A DNA stretch of 64,000 bases, from NCBI GenBank assembly GCA_963513935.1, contig OY740769.1, forward strand, positions 33,011,120-33,075,119. The letters are read 5' to 3'. Made by a program: the position numbers and the translations under genes. The notes under the pieces are model-generated. The model did not search any database. It worked only from the letters and a program-made list of their open reading frames with translations, and had not been told where the DNA came from. The stretch is from Aphrophora alni (Eukaryota > Arthropoda > Insecta > Hemiptera > Aphrophoridae). Below are positions 1-11,700 of the stretch, piece by piece (the first letter of the stretch is position 1; each line of letters opens with the position of its first letter).

Positions 1-109
1 TTCCCAAAAAAAAAAAATTTATTAATAAAAAATAAATAAATAAAACCAAATATAACACAAAAAAAAAAAAAAAAAATCAATCAACAAAAATGTCAAATGT
101 ATGAGTGAG

Positions 110-112
<3 letters not shown>

Positions 113-171
<59 letters not shown>
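113..171. repeat. (AT)n microsatellite
   Basis: About 29 uninterrupted AT dinucleotides follow a poly-A rich stretch. Similar tracts occur near 31350, 32580, 51415 and 56662. Confidence 0.95.
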
Positions 172-174
<3 letters not shown>

Positions 175-908
175 ATTCCAAATTAATAATTCAAGTTTTT
201 TCCACCAATCACGATTAAATAAAAATATATTTTAATAATAATCAGTTCAATCTCACCACCATTTTCAATGTTCTCCTTCTTTAATACTTCTTCCTGGTAA
301 TTGTTCAGTTCAATACAATAATTAATCCCTTCTTCATGCTTTTCATAATTATTTCAATATTTCACTTTGATCAGACTGTTTTACTTTTTCAATCGCATCC
401 TACACACTACAATATGTCAACTGCACTTCAGATAATCTTACACAAGAATAATTTGAAAATTTCTTTTTTTTCAAACTGTTATTATTAATCATATGATTTA
501 CTGTTGTTTCACTCACATGGTCCCCCTGCACCTGCCTATTAAATTTTGTATTTTTGTATGTAATATTTGAATAATTTCCTATAACTTTATATCTATAATT
601 TTTTTTTTTTTTTTTAAACTTAAAGAAATTTAAAATATATATTTTGAATTGTTATAAGTGTTAAATATTTATTGAAGGTGTCAAGTGAGGATGTTATTGG
701 GTATAACAAGTTTGATCAATATAAGAATACATCTACTAAATTAATGAAAATTATTCCTTAGTTTTTACCCATTTAACTGCTAAGTAACCAAACTAATGTC
801 ACATATTATATGATTTTAATACCTACTCTATTCTTAGTCGGTGCCAAGATAACCAGGCTGTGTAAAGTGTGTTTTCATTACATGATGATCTCTGAAAATG
901 GATTTAAG

Positions 909-1400
909 GGTAATTGTTTACTTAAAAGGTTGCGTCTTATTTTCGGGATTTTTTTTTTTAGGCCTATCATCTACCGGTACTACATACTTTAGTTCTTAAG
1001 ATAAATAATGTTTTCCTTGTTCAGATCACTATTTTTCACTGAAAAATCACAGTCTAAAAACTATCAAATCCGACGTATTTATAGGTTAGACATAATAGCA
1101 AATGTTCACATTTACGTCTCACATGTTACTAAAGATATTTCAATCTATATATCTGTGATCACCAATAGATTATAATTTATTATATCGCAAAGTAAGCAAA
1201 CTATTAACATTCCCATTATGTTTTACTATGTCGGATTTGGTTGTTTTTAGATTGTGATTTTCCAGTGAATAATAGTGATCTGCGCAAGGAAAACATTATT
1301 TCTTCCTAAGAGTAATGGTAAGGTATGTAGTAGAAGATTTATATAGTAAGTAGTAAATAATCCAGGAAATAAGGCGCCACCTTTAAGTAAACAATTACCA
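909..1400. mobile_element. Palindromic MITE, copy 1
   Basis: The left arm (from GGTAATTGTTTACTT at 909) and the right arm (ending AAGTAAACAATTACC near 1399) are long imperfect inverted repeats. The arms continue inward through a shared AATAATGTTTTCC / GGAAAACATTATT segment and an inner ATCACTATTTTTCACTG / CAGTGAATAATAGTGAT segment. There is no coding capacity. A related copy lies at about 32290-32945. The superfamily is not recognised. Confidence 0.75.
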
Positions 1401-1414
1401 ATTTAAGTCCTGAT

Positions 1415-1456
1415 TTACCCTGTACTATTTTCACTCTGATACCAAAGTTTTTCATT
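1415..1456 (-). CDS. DPH3: Candidate last coding exon of DPH3
   Basis: After the exon 2 donor, the minus strand reads an AG at 1458-1457. A phase-0 frame of 13 codons (NEKLWYQSENSTG) and a TAA at 1417-1415 follow. Joined to the first two exons it would give a 74-aa protein, near the family length. The intron would be only about 85 bp. DPH3 tails are poorly conserved, so the sequence itself cannot confirm it. The exon abuts the palindromic MITE at 909-1400. Confidence 0.3.
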   Translation of the reverse strand, partial: NEKLWYQSENSTG

Positions 1457-1541
1457 CTAATTAATTATATGGGCATAAAGTAGCCTATAAACGTTAAGCA
1501 ACAACAATTTATTAGTATCACTGTTTTAAATCTAATCTTAC

Positions 1542-2718
1542 CTGGTCATAGATAACTTTTACAATTAAAGAGCAGCTCGGGCATGTTGCTATTTCTTCAC
1601 CGCTGCAAAGTTCTTCCTTAAATAAAAAAAGTACAATAAACCAATTGAAATAAACAAATCATTTTAAAAGAAAAACAGTATTTCCTACTAGTGCAAACAG
1701 CTCTTTCAAAAGTAAGTAAACATTTTAAATACTTGCAATTTGGTCGTATTTTATGAATTTTTGAAGGAAAAACAATATCACATGAAAAAATTATAGAGAT
1801 ATTTTAACAATAAACAAGCTGATGTAATTAATAAATTTATCCATTATAGAAATTTTAGATAAGCCATTTCCTTAGGGAGATGATGGCACCTGAGGAAGCT
1901 ATGAAATATTTAGGCCTACCAACCAGTATTTTTGAATCAATTTTGGTTCATTGTACATATATTTTAGTATATTTTAATGCAAGCTTCAATGCATAATTAC
2001 CATTTTAAAATCTATAAAATATCCATACAAATTTACTGGCTTAGTAATTAAATAAAAATAAACAGAACTTAATTTAATCAGCCCTATGTCAAATATTCTC
2101 TGTATAGGTAATAAACCTTGATTATTAATTATTTCCAAACTTATCTGAATTCAATAATAGAAAAGGAAACTAATGGGGAAATACTCCTCAGAGGCTCACT
2201 TATAGCGAGTATGGGTGTGAAAATTCCGAGATATTCAAGGGTTAAATCAGGGCCATTTATTGTGATAATAATAAACACACAATCACTGGAATGGAACAAC
2301 AAATTTTATTTGATCACAGGGTGACCAGAACTATAATAAATAATTAAAGCTTATAGCTCTTATATCTTATACTTTCCATTAGTTACTATACAATTACACA
2401 TTTGTTGTTTTTGTCTATGTTAAATAAATACACGCTATTTATCACACAAAATAAGAGTTCCAAAAACAAAAACATTCATATAACCTGAATTTATACATGC
2501 ATACACAGTGACTGAATAACAATTTACACAAATAATTATTTGAAACTAATACAGTACATCGGTAATATTTGTATATATAAATTGATTAGACTTTTAAAAT
2601 TGTTACTTACTTTCGTTATTTGAAACCTATCACCACAAGGACATGGATAATAATAAGTCTCCTCTTCTTCGTCGTATTCAAAATCTTCTATTTCTATTTC
2701 GTCGTGATACACGGACAT
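1542..2718 (-). CDS. DPH3: DPH3, diphthamide biosynthesis protein 3 (CSL zinc-finger)
   Basis: DPH3 is the small zinc/iron-binding electron donor for the first step of diphthamide synthesis on elongation factor 2, and in yeast it also supports Elongator (family knowledge). Exon 1 codes from 2718 to 2611, starting [20 protein letters not shown] and running through the metal motif CPCGDRF to ITK, then a GTAAGT donor. The Met upstream in the same frame (MYSMSVY) is less likely, because the family starts M-[SA]-V-[YF]-H-D-E. Exon 2 is 1616-1542, preceded by AG and followed by GTAAGA. It encodes the second zinc knuckle [16 protein letters not shown]. Both introns are phase 0. Together this gives 61 residues with all four cysteines (CxC...CxxC). 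The family is usually about 80 residues, so a short tail is missing. A candidate last exon at 1456-1415 is listed separately. The 994-bp intron holds nothing I recognise. Confidence 0.93.
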
Positions 2719-3216
2719 CGAATACAAAAATTATTAGAAATTAAAATAGATGGAATGATAAACAAAATCTATGTAACAAACTAAAATGATTTAAAGTCAA
2801 ACTAAAGTGAGGTTAAACTAACAGAGGTTATGTTTACCCACATCACTATAGGATAGGAATAACTGCTTCCGTCTAGCGAGCACAAATTGTTACGTTTTTC
2901 CTACCACATGGCATGCTAGTTTATTACTTGACCATAATAATTAAAATGTATAACTTATGATTCATATTTGCGTCTATGACAGGTTCTGATGGTTTTAAAT
3001 CAGTATTACAACTATTATCTTTATAGTTATATACCGTATTTCACTAAAAATTATTATTACATTAAATACAAAAATATAAATGTTACCGTCTCCGGTCTCG
3101 GGACGGTAGACAGAAGTGAATATTTAACTATAAATTTTAAATATTAATAATAGGCTAAAGCTAAAGCACGCTAATAGAAGTTTCATTTCAATTTTTAAAA
3201 TTAATAGTTTTTTATG

Positions 3217-3490
3217 CAAGAGAGTCTGAGAAAGTTGGTGCAATATTTTTCGTAGATTTTTAGTTTTATTACGTATGGGTATGTAAGAAAGTTAGTGCAA
3301 TATTTCTGCATTGATTATTAGTTCGACTATGTATGAAAGTCTGAGAAATTAGTGCAATATTTATCTTAGATTTTTATTTTTAATATATATGGTTATGTGA
3401 GAAAGCTTGTGCAATATGTTTGCACTGATTATTAATTTGACTATGTATGGGAGTATGAGAAAGTTAGTGCAATACTTTTCGTAGATTTAC
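3217..3490. repeat. Degenerate tandem repeat, period about 65/130 bp
   Basis: The phrase GAGAAAGTTRGTGCAATATTT recurs five times with alternating spacers (TTTTCGTAGATTTTTAGTTTTATTACGTATGG and CTGCATTGATTATTAGTTCGACTATG types). The higher-order unit is therefore about 130 bp, made of two diverged half-units. No coding frame spans it. Confidence 0.8.
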
Positions 3491-4022
3491 GTTAGTCTAA
3501 CGTCGTAAAACAAAAAAATAGTAGATTATTTAAATACGCAGCATAACCGTTGTTGTACGTATATTGTTATTATTATTTTCGTGACGATTTTTCCTTTCAC
3601 CACATCGAACAGGACCAAAAAAATTGCCTACCGGGCGTAATGAAGTATTAACTTCAAATAAACTGGTATGTGTAAGACCACAAGTTGGAAGTAATAACTT
3701 CTATGGTCGGTCAGTATTTCCAATATCTTTTGAACAACACAGAGGTGACATGGTCCAAGAAAATTTTGCAACGAGTATACCATAAAATTCAACAAGTTAA
3801 AAATTTTATTATTGTTATTGAATATTACAATAAAATTAAAAAATGTATTCAAAAATGTATATTGTAGGTACGTATATCTAGGTATTATCTATACATATAA
3901 AACCTAGATGTAGAAAAAGGCACAATCGACAATCTAGGGTTAAAATGATCACTTATCATAATCTATAATAATTATCTGATTATCTCTATAACATATATCT
4001 TAATGTTTTATATATTGAAAAA

Positions 4023-4123
4023 TTACAAATCATCATCATTATTGGTTTCATCATTAATTTGCATGTTATCTGTAGTAGTTTCAGATATATATTGAGTTCC
4101 ATCATTGATACTTTCAGTTAATT
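4023..4123 (-). CDS. Putative C-terminal exon, acidic tail, gene unknown
   Basis: On the minus strand an AT-free T-run and AG (ATTTTTTTTTTTTAG) form a strong-looking 3' splice site ending at 4124. A frame of 33 codons follows, giving LTESINDGTQYISETTTDNM and then an Asn/Asp-rich acidic end (QINDETNNDDDL) before TAA at 4025-4023. The length of 101 nt implies two leading bases that complete a split codon. Codon use and the polar, acidic composition fit the disordered tail of a nuclear protein. I could not find the preceding exon upstream, and chance is a real alternative. Confidence 0.35.
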
Positions 4124-4178
4124 CTAAAAAAAAAAATATTCTAAGTAAAGTAACTGACTAAAAATGTTGATTAAAAAA

Positions 4179-4720
4179 TTTTCCTACAGTTACCTAACAA
4201 TGTACATGTTCTCTCACTGATTTGAGAAAGCAAAATGGCCAATTCGCTCATCAGTGAGACAATGTTAACATTGTCTCACTCTAATTACTTTGTCTCACTC
4301 CAGATTTGCAACGTGAAGGCACGAAATAGTGAGCGCGTAACATGCAGACAAGGTCGTATGCGCGCGAAATACGTTGGCAGCACTGGCTGTAAATCAGCTG
4401 GTCAGCTGTTGTACTGTTGTATTTGTAACAACACTTCCGGTCACGGCAGAAGCCACCATTTCATTGATTTGCCATTTTTAAGGGACTTTTTTTTAACTGT
4501 TTGCTTGTGTTATTTGTCTTTCTATAAGTAATTCTTTGGTTAACAATTCTTTTAGGGTGTTTGTGTTCATTTTTAAGGAGATTATTTTTTGTTTTATAAT
4601 TTTGTTTCAGATTTATTAATGCTACTTTCACATTAAATGTCATATTAAAAGTTCACTTCTGTGTAAAAATATGTTACGTTTCTTTACCAATTTATTTGTT
4701 TTATGGTAACTGTAGGAAAA
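4179..4720. mobile_element. MITE with 16-bp TIRs
   Basis: TTTTCCTACAGTTACC at 4179-4194 is perfectly inverted at 4705-4720, enclosing 542 bp. Sub-terminal CACTGAT / TCTCACT motifs recur near the left end (4210-4300). The interior contains an open frame (4235-4531, plus strand) with no recognisable similarity, probably fortuitous. Confidence 0.75.
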
Positions 4721-4728
4721 ATATAATG

Positions 4729-4847
4729 TGCAACTCGAGTGCAAAGTGCAATCGCCTCACTCGAGAAACCATTCCTCACTCGCCTACGGCTCGTGAGTAA
4801 GGATTTCTCTCGAGTGAGGCAATTGCTCACTTTGCTCACTAGTTGCA
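4729..4847. mobile_element. Fold-back (hairpin) element with CACTCGAG arms
   Basis: TGCAACT...GAGTGCAAAGTGCAATCGCCTCACTCGAGAAA folds against TTTCTCTCGAGTGAGGCAATTGCTCACTTTGCTCACTAGTTGCA. The apex is near TCGCCTACGGCTCGTGAG. The two arms of about 55 bases are nearly complementary, so the single strand would form a long stem. It lies directly beside the 4179-4720 MITE and just ahead of the endonuclease relic. Confidence 0.75.
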
Positions 4848-5660
4848 CAAATAACTATTTTCCAATTTTTTTTTAAATACAGCGTCAATCGTTGTTCCGT
4901 ACCTCGTCGTGCTTTGATTTCTGGCATTCGAGATTTCCAAATATAGTTTTTCTCTCAGAAAGTGAATCAATGGTTGTGCATTTTCATCGGCAAAATTAAC
5001 AGTAAAATCTCCACTAATTACAATTGGAATTTCATGAAAGTTTTCTCCAAGCAACGCTGAACCATCTTTAGTATATATTAACAAATTTTGGCGCAAAAAT
5101 TTAATATATTTAATTTTTTTCCCAGGAGAAATATAAAGAATTATAACTATGAGCGACTTTCTATTTTCTGTGACGCATTGACTTAAACAAATTTCTCCGA
5201 TTTCTAACTGAACTATTCCAAGGCTAGCGGATTTAATTGAATGAATGTCCATATATAAGAAGTCCGATATTCGCGTTATCATCTGCTTCAATTAATTGCT
5301 ATCCACCTGCAGAAACCCCTGATCGTTTAAACTTACTAACACAATAGAAATTTGGAATATCAATGTTCTGCCAATCTTTCAAATGGGTCTCTGAAATGAT
5401 AATTATATTAGACTTTTTGAAAACACTGTCGTTGAGATCTAATGCGTGTGCAATGACACTGACAATTCACCGAGAAAAAAGCTATTCCTTTCCTATTGAT
5501 AAATTCAGACATCAATTCAGGAATTGTCGTAAGTCTGTTGAGCTAGATTCTATTGAATTGACGTTGGAGATCTATTACATATGAAGAATTTGTCCAGCCA
5601 CGGAAGAAAATTTGGCTATTGAATGATCTAAGTAAATCTATTGTCACCCATTGATGAGTC
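4839..5660 (-). pseudogene. Decayed endonuclease/exonuclease/phosphatase-fold gene (Helentron/PIF1-associated type)
   Basis: A 150-codon open frame (5291-4839) contains IVISGDFTVNFADENAQPLI, where SGDFNVNF is the usual catalytic Asp/Asn motif of the endonuclease-exonuclease-phosphatase (EEP) fold. TTRYGTTIDAVF follows, matching the S-T-R-x-x-T-x-I-D-x-V-F segment of the same fold. Further upstream on the same strand the frame is broken, but SETHLKDWQNIDIPNFYCVS and FKRSGVSAGG (about 5400-5310) still show the N-terminal E-T-x-L motif. Such EEP modules accompany PIF1/Helitron helicases in arthropod genomes, so I infer a Helentron-derived relic. The N-terminal stop codons and frame changes make it non-functional. 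Confidence 0.65.
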
Positions 5661-7955
5661 AGGAATTCTGCAATAATAAATTATTAATATGTTGCATAGT
5701 CGAATACTCACACACTAGCATTCAGAAAATGTCAAAATAAAAATAAAATATATTGATAATCGGTAATTTTTACTAATGAGACATATTTAAGATCAAGAAA
5801 TCTAAATGAAGTAATATTAATTTTATGTAGTATTTCCACGTACTGTATTATTCGTGTAACAAATTGACTGGAGCAATTTTTTACTACCATTCCTTATGAA
5901 ATGTACTATCTCAAAAAAATCTATTCTGCTAACAAAAAATCGATTATTTTATAGAAAATATTAGTTCTTGTTTTTTTTTCGATTTAAAGAACTGAGTTCT
6001 GATTTAAAAAACACAATAATTTTAACTTATCAAAACAGAAACGTTTGTAAACTTTTAGATTTTTTTAAGGTTATTAACACATAACTTTAAAAATAATAAT
6101 AATTTCAAATGTAAAAGGTGAACATTTATTAAAGTGACAAAATTAAAATATATTTAAAAACAATAAAATCAATCAAATTAGATTGTCTAAATAGACCTAA
6201 ACAAACTTTGATAAAAGATTGTCCAAAATAAAAGACCTACAAAACAATATTGATACTGAAATCTACACTATGATGGCTTATATATGTATTTGCTCACATA
6301 TTTCAATTGATGATGCAATTTAAAATCACAAAAATTCCACTGTAAACTGATTCACAAAGTTAAAATAACGTCCACCCAAAACGCAACCTGATACAGTACT
6401 GAATACTGTGAATAGGTTTCTAAATGACTAACTCATAGCATGTGGGCTTGGAGAGGATTCGTGTCTGATGCGAAGATTTTTGTCATCATTGCGCATCGTG
6501 GGCCGACCAACCAGCTGACCGAGGCGAAGCTTTGTTCCACAAATATAATGTTGACCAGCAGTGAAAAGATTTTACTGTGTTAAAAGTTAAAAAGTTTGGT
6601 TTATTTTTTACACAGAGAGAGGCTGTAATGATAATTTTGATGTTTCCAAATTGTTTTACAATCGTAATTAATATTTTACATACGTTTTTAACAAATAATT
6701 TTGGCCAGTTTAGGATAATTTAGGTCAGTTTTGAATTATTCAGTTTTATGGTTTATGTTTTACTCTTCAACAATGGGCCGATTTGATGTGATGAATTCTG
6801 TTTGTTTTGAGCTTGATTTTGAGTGGAACGAAAGTGTTATTGGGTTGTAGTTTATGGGTTATTGTGTAATTTAAGCCTAACAATTTATCTAGACCTAACA
6901 TTCATATTAGACTTAGACTATAAGAAAAACAACTAATTTTTAAATTAGCACACACAAGCACAGACAGTTTGAAATTATTACATAAAGTCAAAACATTCAA
7001 TAATAAATGAAAATAGCTAGATTTTTGATTAATGGCAAAGTTGTTTTTAAAAGAAACAATAATATGAACACATGTAACATTGAAATAATTATCTTTTCAT
7101 CTCACGACCACGAGGTGGAAGCAAGATAAGAAACAGGAGAGAAACTATACGGGGTGTGCGCGCATTTTCTTGAGCGTGTATGTGACACGTATCCAGGTGC
7201 CTCTTGACTAATCGGCCGTTCTCTCTACATTCGCTATCCTGCTAAAGCCCCCACCGGCCGCCGTCGCATATGAACATATATATATAGGTATACACTTATG
7301 ATTATGCCGCTCTTATGGTACGCAGTGACCGTGACGCGAGTTTGTCGTTTTACTCCCATCCCAGAAAGTGCTCAACGGGCCTATAGAAGTTATCAGTTTA
7401 AAAAAATTTTACCACCATATATAGTTTATTTTACGGGAAAACAGACATCTTTAGAGACAAAACAGTTTCTCAGTTCTGCACAATGAGGGAAATTTTTAAT
7501 TAGAACAAAGATTTTACCAATTAAAACTTTCTTTCTCTATAGCCTAGTATTTTAAAATTAGGCGATAATTTGTTAAGATATTCCATCATCTTTACTTAAT
7601 GTTCATTAAGACCAATGAAGCTGAGGAGAGTAGCAACATAAAAAAATCGGGTATCTTTGGGCCTCAGAAGGTGACTTTGTACCAATGACACCAATTGAAT
7701 ATTAAAGTAAAAAAAAAAACATTACAAAATAATTCAAAAATAGTAGTCCTACAAGTTTAATATTGTTGTAGTGATATGATTTAAACAATGAAATAAACAA
7801 ATTTTAAACAAAGTTAGATGACTGTTACTTTTTACTATTAAAACTTAAAAGTAATAACTCTAAAAAAAGAATAAGAAACCATGAATTATTTCAATAATAA
7901 ATAATCAGTAAAGTTGAACTGCTCACTACTTCTTTCACTTTAATGATCAAAATAG
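5661..7955. other. No gene recognised
   Basis: AT-rich sequence without a coding frame I can support. Two more GC-rich patches stand out, at about 6440-6545 and 7105-7275 (the latter rich in CpG). They could be old element ends or a promoter, and nothing downstream decides between these. Confidence 0.5.
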
Positions 7956-8600
7956 TTAGGAATCGAAATTTTCTTGAAATGTGCCATTTTCGTAGTTCAT
8001 TTGTAACAGTGTCACACGATTTGGGTCAGATGAGTTCCCTTCACATGATGAAAATATAGCTTCCGAAGTATACGTAGATACTTGTCCCTCTGGAGACGGA
8101 ACATAGAAATTTACAACAGCATTTCGGATGATTTCCATTCTTACATCAAACTCTTTATTTGGTGGTAAAGTATCTTCTTTGGAAGAAGAGAGCAAAAAAG
8201 TTTTGTTACCAAATTTATCAGACTGCATTACGCCTTTTTAAAGTTGCAGACTTTCCTGCATAATGTCTGTTATGGTTTTGGATGCTGATGCTAATGCTGC
8301 ATCTATGGTCAGTCTTTACCATGCATTATTGTATCGCTGGTTTTGCTCTAAGGAGGTAGTCGAAGCTGCGAGGTTTTACTGTTGCACATCAATCGACTCA
8401 TTAGTCACAGATTTATCTCAAGCGTTATCGTTATGATCATTTTGCTATTCTGATGAAGTTATATTTTCACATCCTTTCACGTGTGAAAGCAAGAAAGAAA
8501 GTTGTTCGAGGTACTTCTTCTTTTTGTTTGCAGGTATTCCTGTCGCCTTAAGCGTGCGTAAATCCTTGGCATCCTTCACTTCTTTGTAAGCTCTTTCCCT
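7956..8600 (-). pseudogene. Broken coding sequence, unidentified (element-associated)
   Basis: An open frame at 8228-7956 (90 codons, MQSDKFGNKTFLLSSSKEDT...) continues upstream on the same strand through several stops. Coding-like text persists there: DLRTLKATGIPANKKKKYLE, QLSFLLSHVKGCENITSSE (about 8570-8455) and SVTNESIDVQQ. The layout of a lysine-rich linker, then Ser/Glu-rich text, then a C-terminal block resembles MADF/BESS-type proteins that abound near insect transposons. I cannot establish the family. Premature stops at about 8454, 8430 and 8385 show decay. Confidence 0.4.
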
Positions 8601-8609
8601 AATGATTAA

Positions 8610-9093
8610 ACTTCAGAGGATATTGGTGCTCAAGTGTGTAAGTGCCTATAGGACTGTAGGTGTAAATGCGGCCATAGCCTTGGCGTGTGTTCCAGCAATC
8701 AACCTCCTGATCGAAAAAGAAGTAGGTAGTTCTGGTAAATTGATGCTTCTTCCTCTTTGACGTTCAAAAGGAGATACTAGAAAGTTGACAATGGAGATGG
8801 TCCATGGATGATGGGATTAAAAAACCTGAACTAAAAAACTTATACTCGATCCGAGGAAATGGGTTTCATTGTAACATCAGGAAGTGGACTACCACATCAC
8901 CCAAGCCCACACTGGCCATAAAACATTTGGTCAGTAACTGTATAAGAACAAAATCAGAGACAATCCCGCTTGTATATGCTGTGGAGAATTGGATTCAGCA
9001 GAGCACATGATCTTTTATTGTACAAGATGGCAATCTGATAAAGAGGAGGTAAGGAAAGTTCGAGTGGCCCAATTGACCCCTCCAGTTTGGTGA
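8610..9093 (+). pseudogene. Non-LTR retrotransposon (R1/I/Jockey-like) 3' coding fragment
   Basis: Two segments are diagnostic of the C-terminal part of a LINE ORF2. About 8620-8735 reads CVSAYRTVGVNAAIALACVP followed by AINLLIEKE, the conserved region after the RT. Then 8941-9090 reads ACICCGELDSAEHMIFYCTR followed by W, the CxxC...H...C knuckle, ending at TGA 9091-9093. The intervening frame is broken. It is a 5'-truncated, dead copy. Confidence 0.75.
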
Positions 9094-9171
9094 AATTCAT
9101 TGAAAGCAATGAATTCTGGTATACAAGGTCATAATGTAGTAAGTAATGACTCAGAAGGTTGAAGTGTGTAA

Positions 9172-11009
9172 GATTATACCTATAAACCAGATGGCAAGAG
9201 ATTAATAAATAATAACAAAATAAATAACATACAAAATGCAATAGTATAAAGATATGAGATCAGATTTGGAGTCTTGGTCAAGATCTGATGAGAAGTATTG
9301 AATATTTGCATCCTAATGTAATGTGTTTTTGTAAGCAGTCCTTGGGATATGTGAAGAGCAAACATGGGACCACCTGTTGAAATTGTTCTAGAGATATCAA
9401 CAATGAAGATAACTGGGATCAGCAGAGGAGCCAAGAGGGATCTGATCATGTGCTCGACTTAACTCCTCCCATATGACTTCAGAGAGACTAGAGTAATTAA
9501 AAACTTTGTTATTATATCTAAAGAATTGTTGTAATCAAATAATAAAATTGGTATTAAATACAACTGTAAACTGTGTCAAGAGGCTGATTTCTTTCAATTA
9601 TAACAATAATTTATTTCTTTTACGAACCCCCCTTTTATATTTCGAAATTAATACTACATTAAAATACAATTTAATATTACAATGCAATAGTCTTTGTTTT
9701 GGTACACTTGTAAAACATACCATAAAAAATGTGTATACCAAATCTTAACTCAATATCTTATCTATTTCCAAAGTTATAATTTTTAACAAAATGGCAATTA
9801 AACATTACAGGGTATCTGACATGTTTAAAGGACACTTTTTCTTTAATTTGACCCAAGAAATAACCCTTTTTTTCTGAAGTTTGGAAACATAATTAAGCAG
9901 AACCTTGTATATATTTTTTGCAGAAAAATATGTTCAGTGATCTCATGAGCAGAGTGGACAGTTTTTAATCATATTTTGTTTAATAGTCGACGTATAAACT
10001 TGAGAATGGTTGTTTAGTTGCATAGGACTAAACAAGATTTAAATTTCTTAAATAATCTCTAACGATTTCTTAACAAATATTACTCAAATATAGCCTTTAA
10101 GAACTTAATATAATGTTGGTTCCGGAATTATCTTAAAAGTTAAAACTGAACTCTGATGCTGTCTTAGAAAGACGAATATCTAAGCTCTTTCAATCAAATT
10201 TTGGTAAAAACAACAAGACACAAATAAAACAAAAAATTGGGAATCTCAATTTGTCTTTACATACAGCTCGACAAACAATATTGATCATTGTACATATTCT
10301 TTTTGTTATTGTCAATAATAACAACTATGCTTTTGTGACTGGATGAAAATGATGAAATATCAAGGACAACGTGGCAACTAATAAATAGAAAAAAGATGGA
10401 TGGATGTATACCATCAATTTTCTGTGAAATTCAGTGCTGATCTATAAAAATTTCAATCTAACTAAAGAATAAAGTCGAAATATGTTAATGTATTTATAAT
10501 AAAGTTGAACCAAAATTGGACAATTGGTCTACATACATAGATCTTGCAAAATGACTGGAATGGAGCATCACAGAGTAATGCAACCAAAAACGGCAATGTA
10601 AAAACAAAATATATTGATATTCTAAGCCTCCCTGTAAGCAGTGATTAGAAACCTACTTTGAAAATTTTGATACTAAATTATAATTATTTTGTTTTAAAAA
10701 GATGTATCACTGATCTAAACCATGAAATTTAATTCTGCTGTAAATGGCTGTCTTTACACTATGATGGCATCAATGATTTTTTTTGATTTTTTTTTATCAC
10801 TCATGAATTGAAATTTTTAGGGAGATGACATTTCCTTAGTCAAACTTTTAATTTCCTTAGTCTTTGAATAATATGGGTGTGTGTGTGTGTGTAAATGTTG
10901 ATGCAATATCTCTGAACTGTTTATTAATTCATTTGTTTTAAGAATATACATTTATATTCATGTTCATTAATTTTCTTAGTACTGTAACATGATTGTTTTG
11001 TAATATTCA
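9172..11009. other. No gene recognised
   Basis: About 9240-9480 may be the untranslated tail of the LINE fragment. The rest is AT-rich and has no supportable coding frame, RNA gene or repeat beyond a short (GT)n at about 10874-10892. Confidence 0.5.
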
Positions 11010-11700
11010 TACAACTGAGGCATGGCCAGAAAGTAAGTAGACTACAGTCTACGTAAAAACAACTAATTAAATACTATTAAATTTTTTTTTTTATTTTACA
11101 TGAAAAGGCATATCTTAAAATACTACATTATTTCCACAACTTGCCATATTAGGTGTTATAGCTTTTTCTATAATCTCTTCATAGAACAATGCTGCCTGTG
11201 ATGAGAACTACTATTGCTGAATATTTTTAACATCTATCAGCGCTGGCCAGCTAAGGATTGTGTCAGATGGAGAAACAAGTGGTAGCACACTTGGCATCAA
11301 GTCTGAGAGTTGGATATTTTTAGCAAAACTGCATGAGCAAAATATTGTCTTGTGTTGAACGAGCGACTTGTGGTTGAGCATTGTCATGAAGCAGACATTT
11401 AATTATGCCCTCAATGCATTCTGTTTTAAATTGTTTTAAAACAGTCATTTTTCTGAAAATCCCATAATATTTCAGCATTTACCGTTTCACTTCTTGGCAA
11501 ATATCAACTAATTTTCTATTCTAAAACTCGGTACACATGATTTTTCGTGTTGAAAGTATGATCTTGAACATGTGTTTCTTCTAGGGACTGTTGCTTTGAT
11601 TTCGGAGTAACACTAGACATCCAGGTCACATCATCAGTCATTATTTGGCTTAAGAAAGTATCACCTAATTATTGTATTATCGCGAGGCCAAAGAGGAAAA
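11010..11700 (-). pseudogene. mariner-type transposase relic
   Basis: Read on the minus strand from about 11640, the text gives DDVTWMSSVTPKSKQQS, the degraded form of the mariner D-E-T-W motif region. NHVYRVL and RSETVNAEI follow, then a damaged LHDNAQPQVARSTQD-like block (the second catalytic Asp of the LHDNAxPH motif). Later YEEIIEKAITPNMA keeps the C-terminal W/Y-E-x-x-I pattern. The sequence AGGCATGGCCAGAAAGTAAGT near 11020 resembles a mariner terminal repeat. Stops and frameshifts are frequent. Confidence 0.65.

Noticed and set aside
1870..1920. Possible C/D snoRNA in the DPH3 intron (GATGATGGCACCTGAGG)
   Set aside because: It is on the strand opposite to DPH3, the C and D-like motifs are six bases apart and there is no closing stem.
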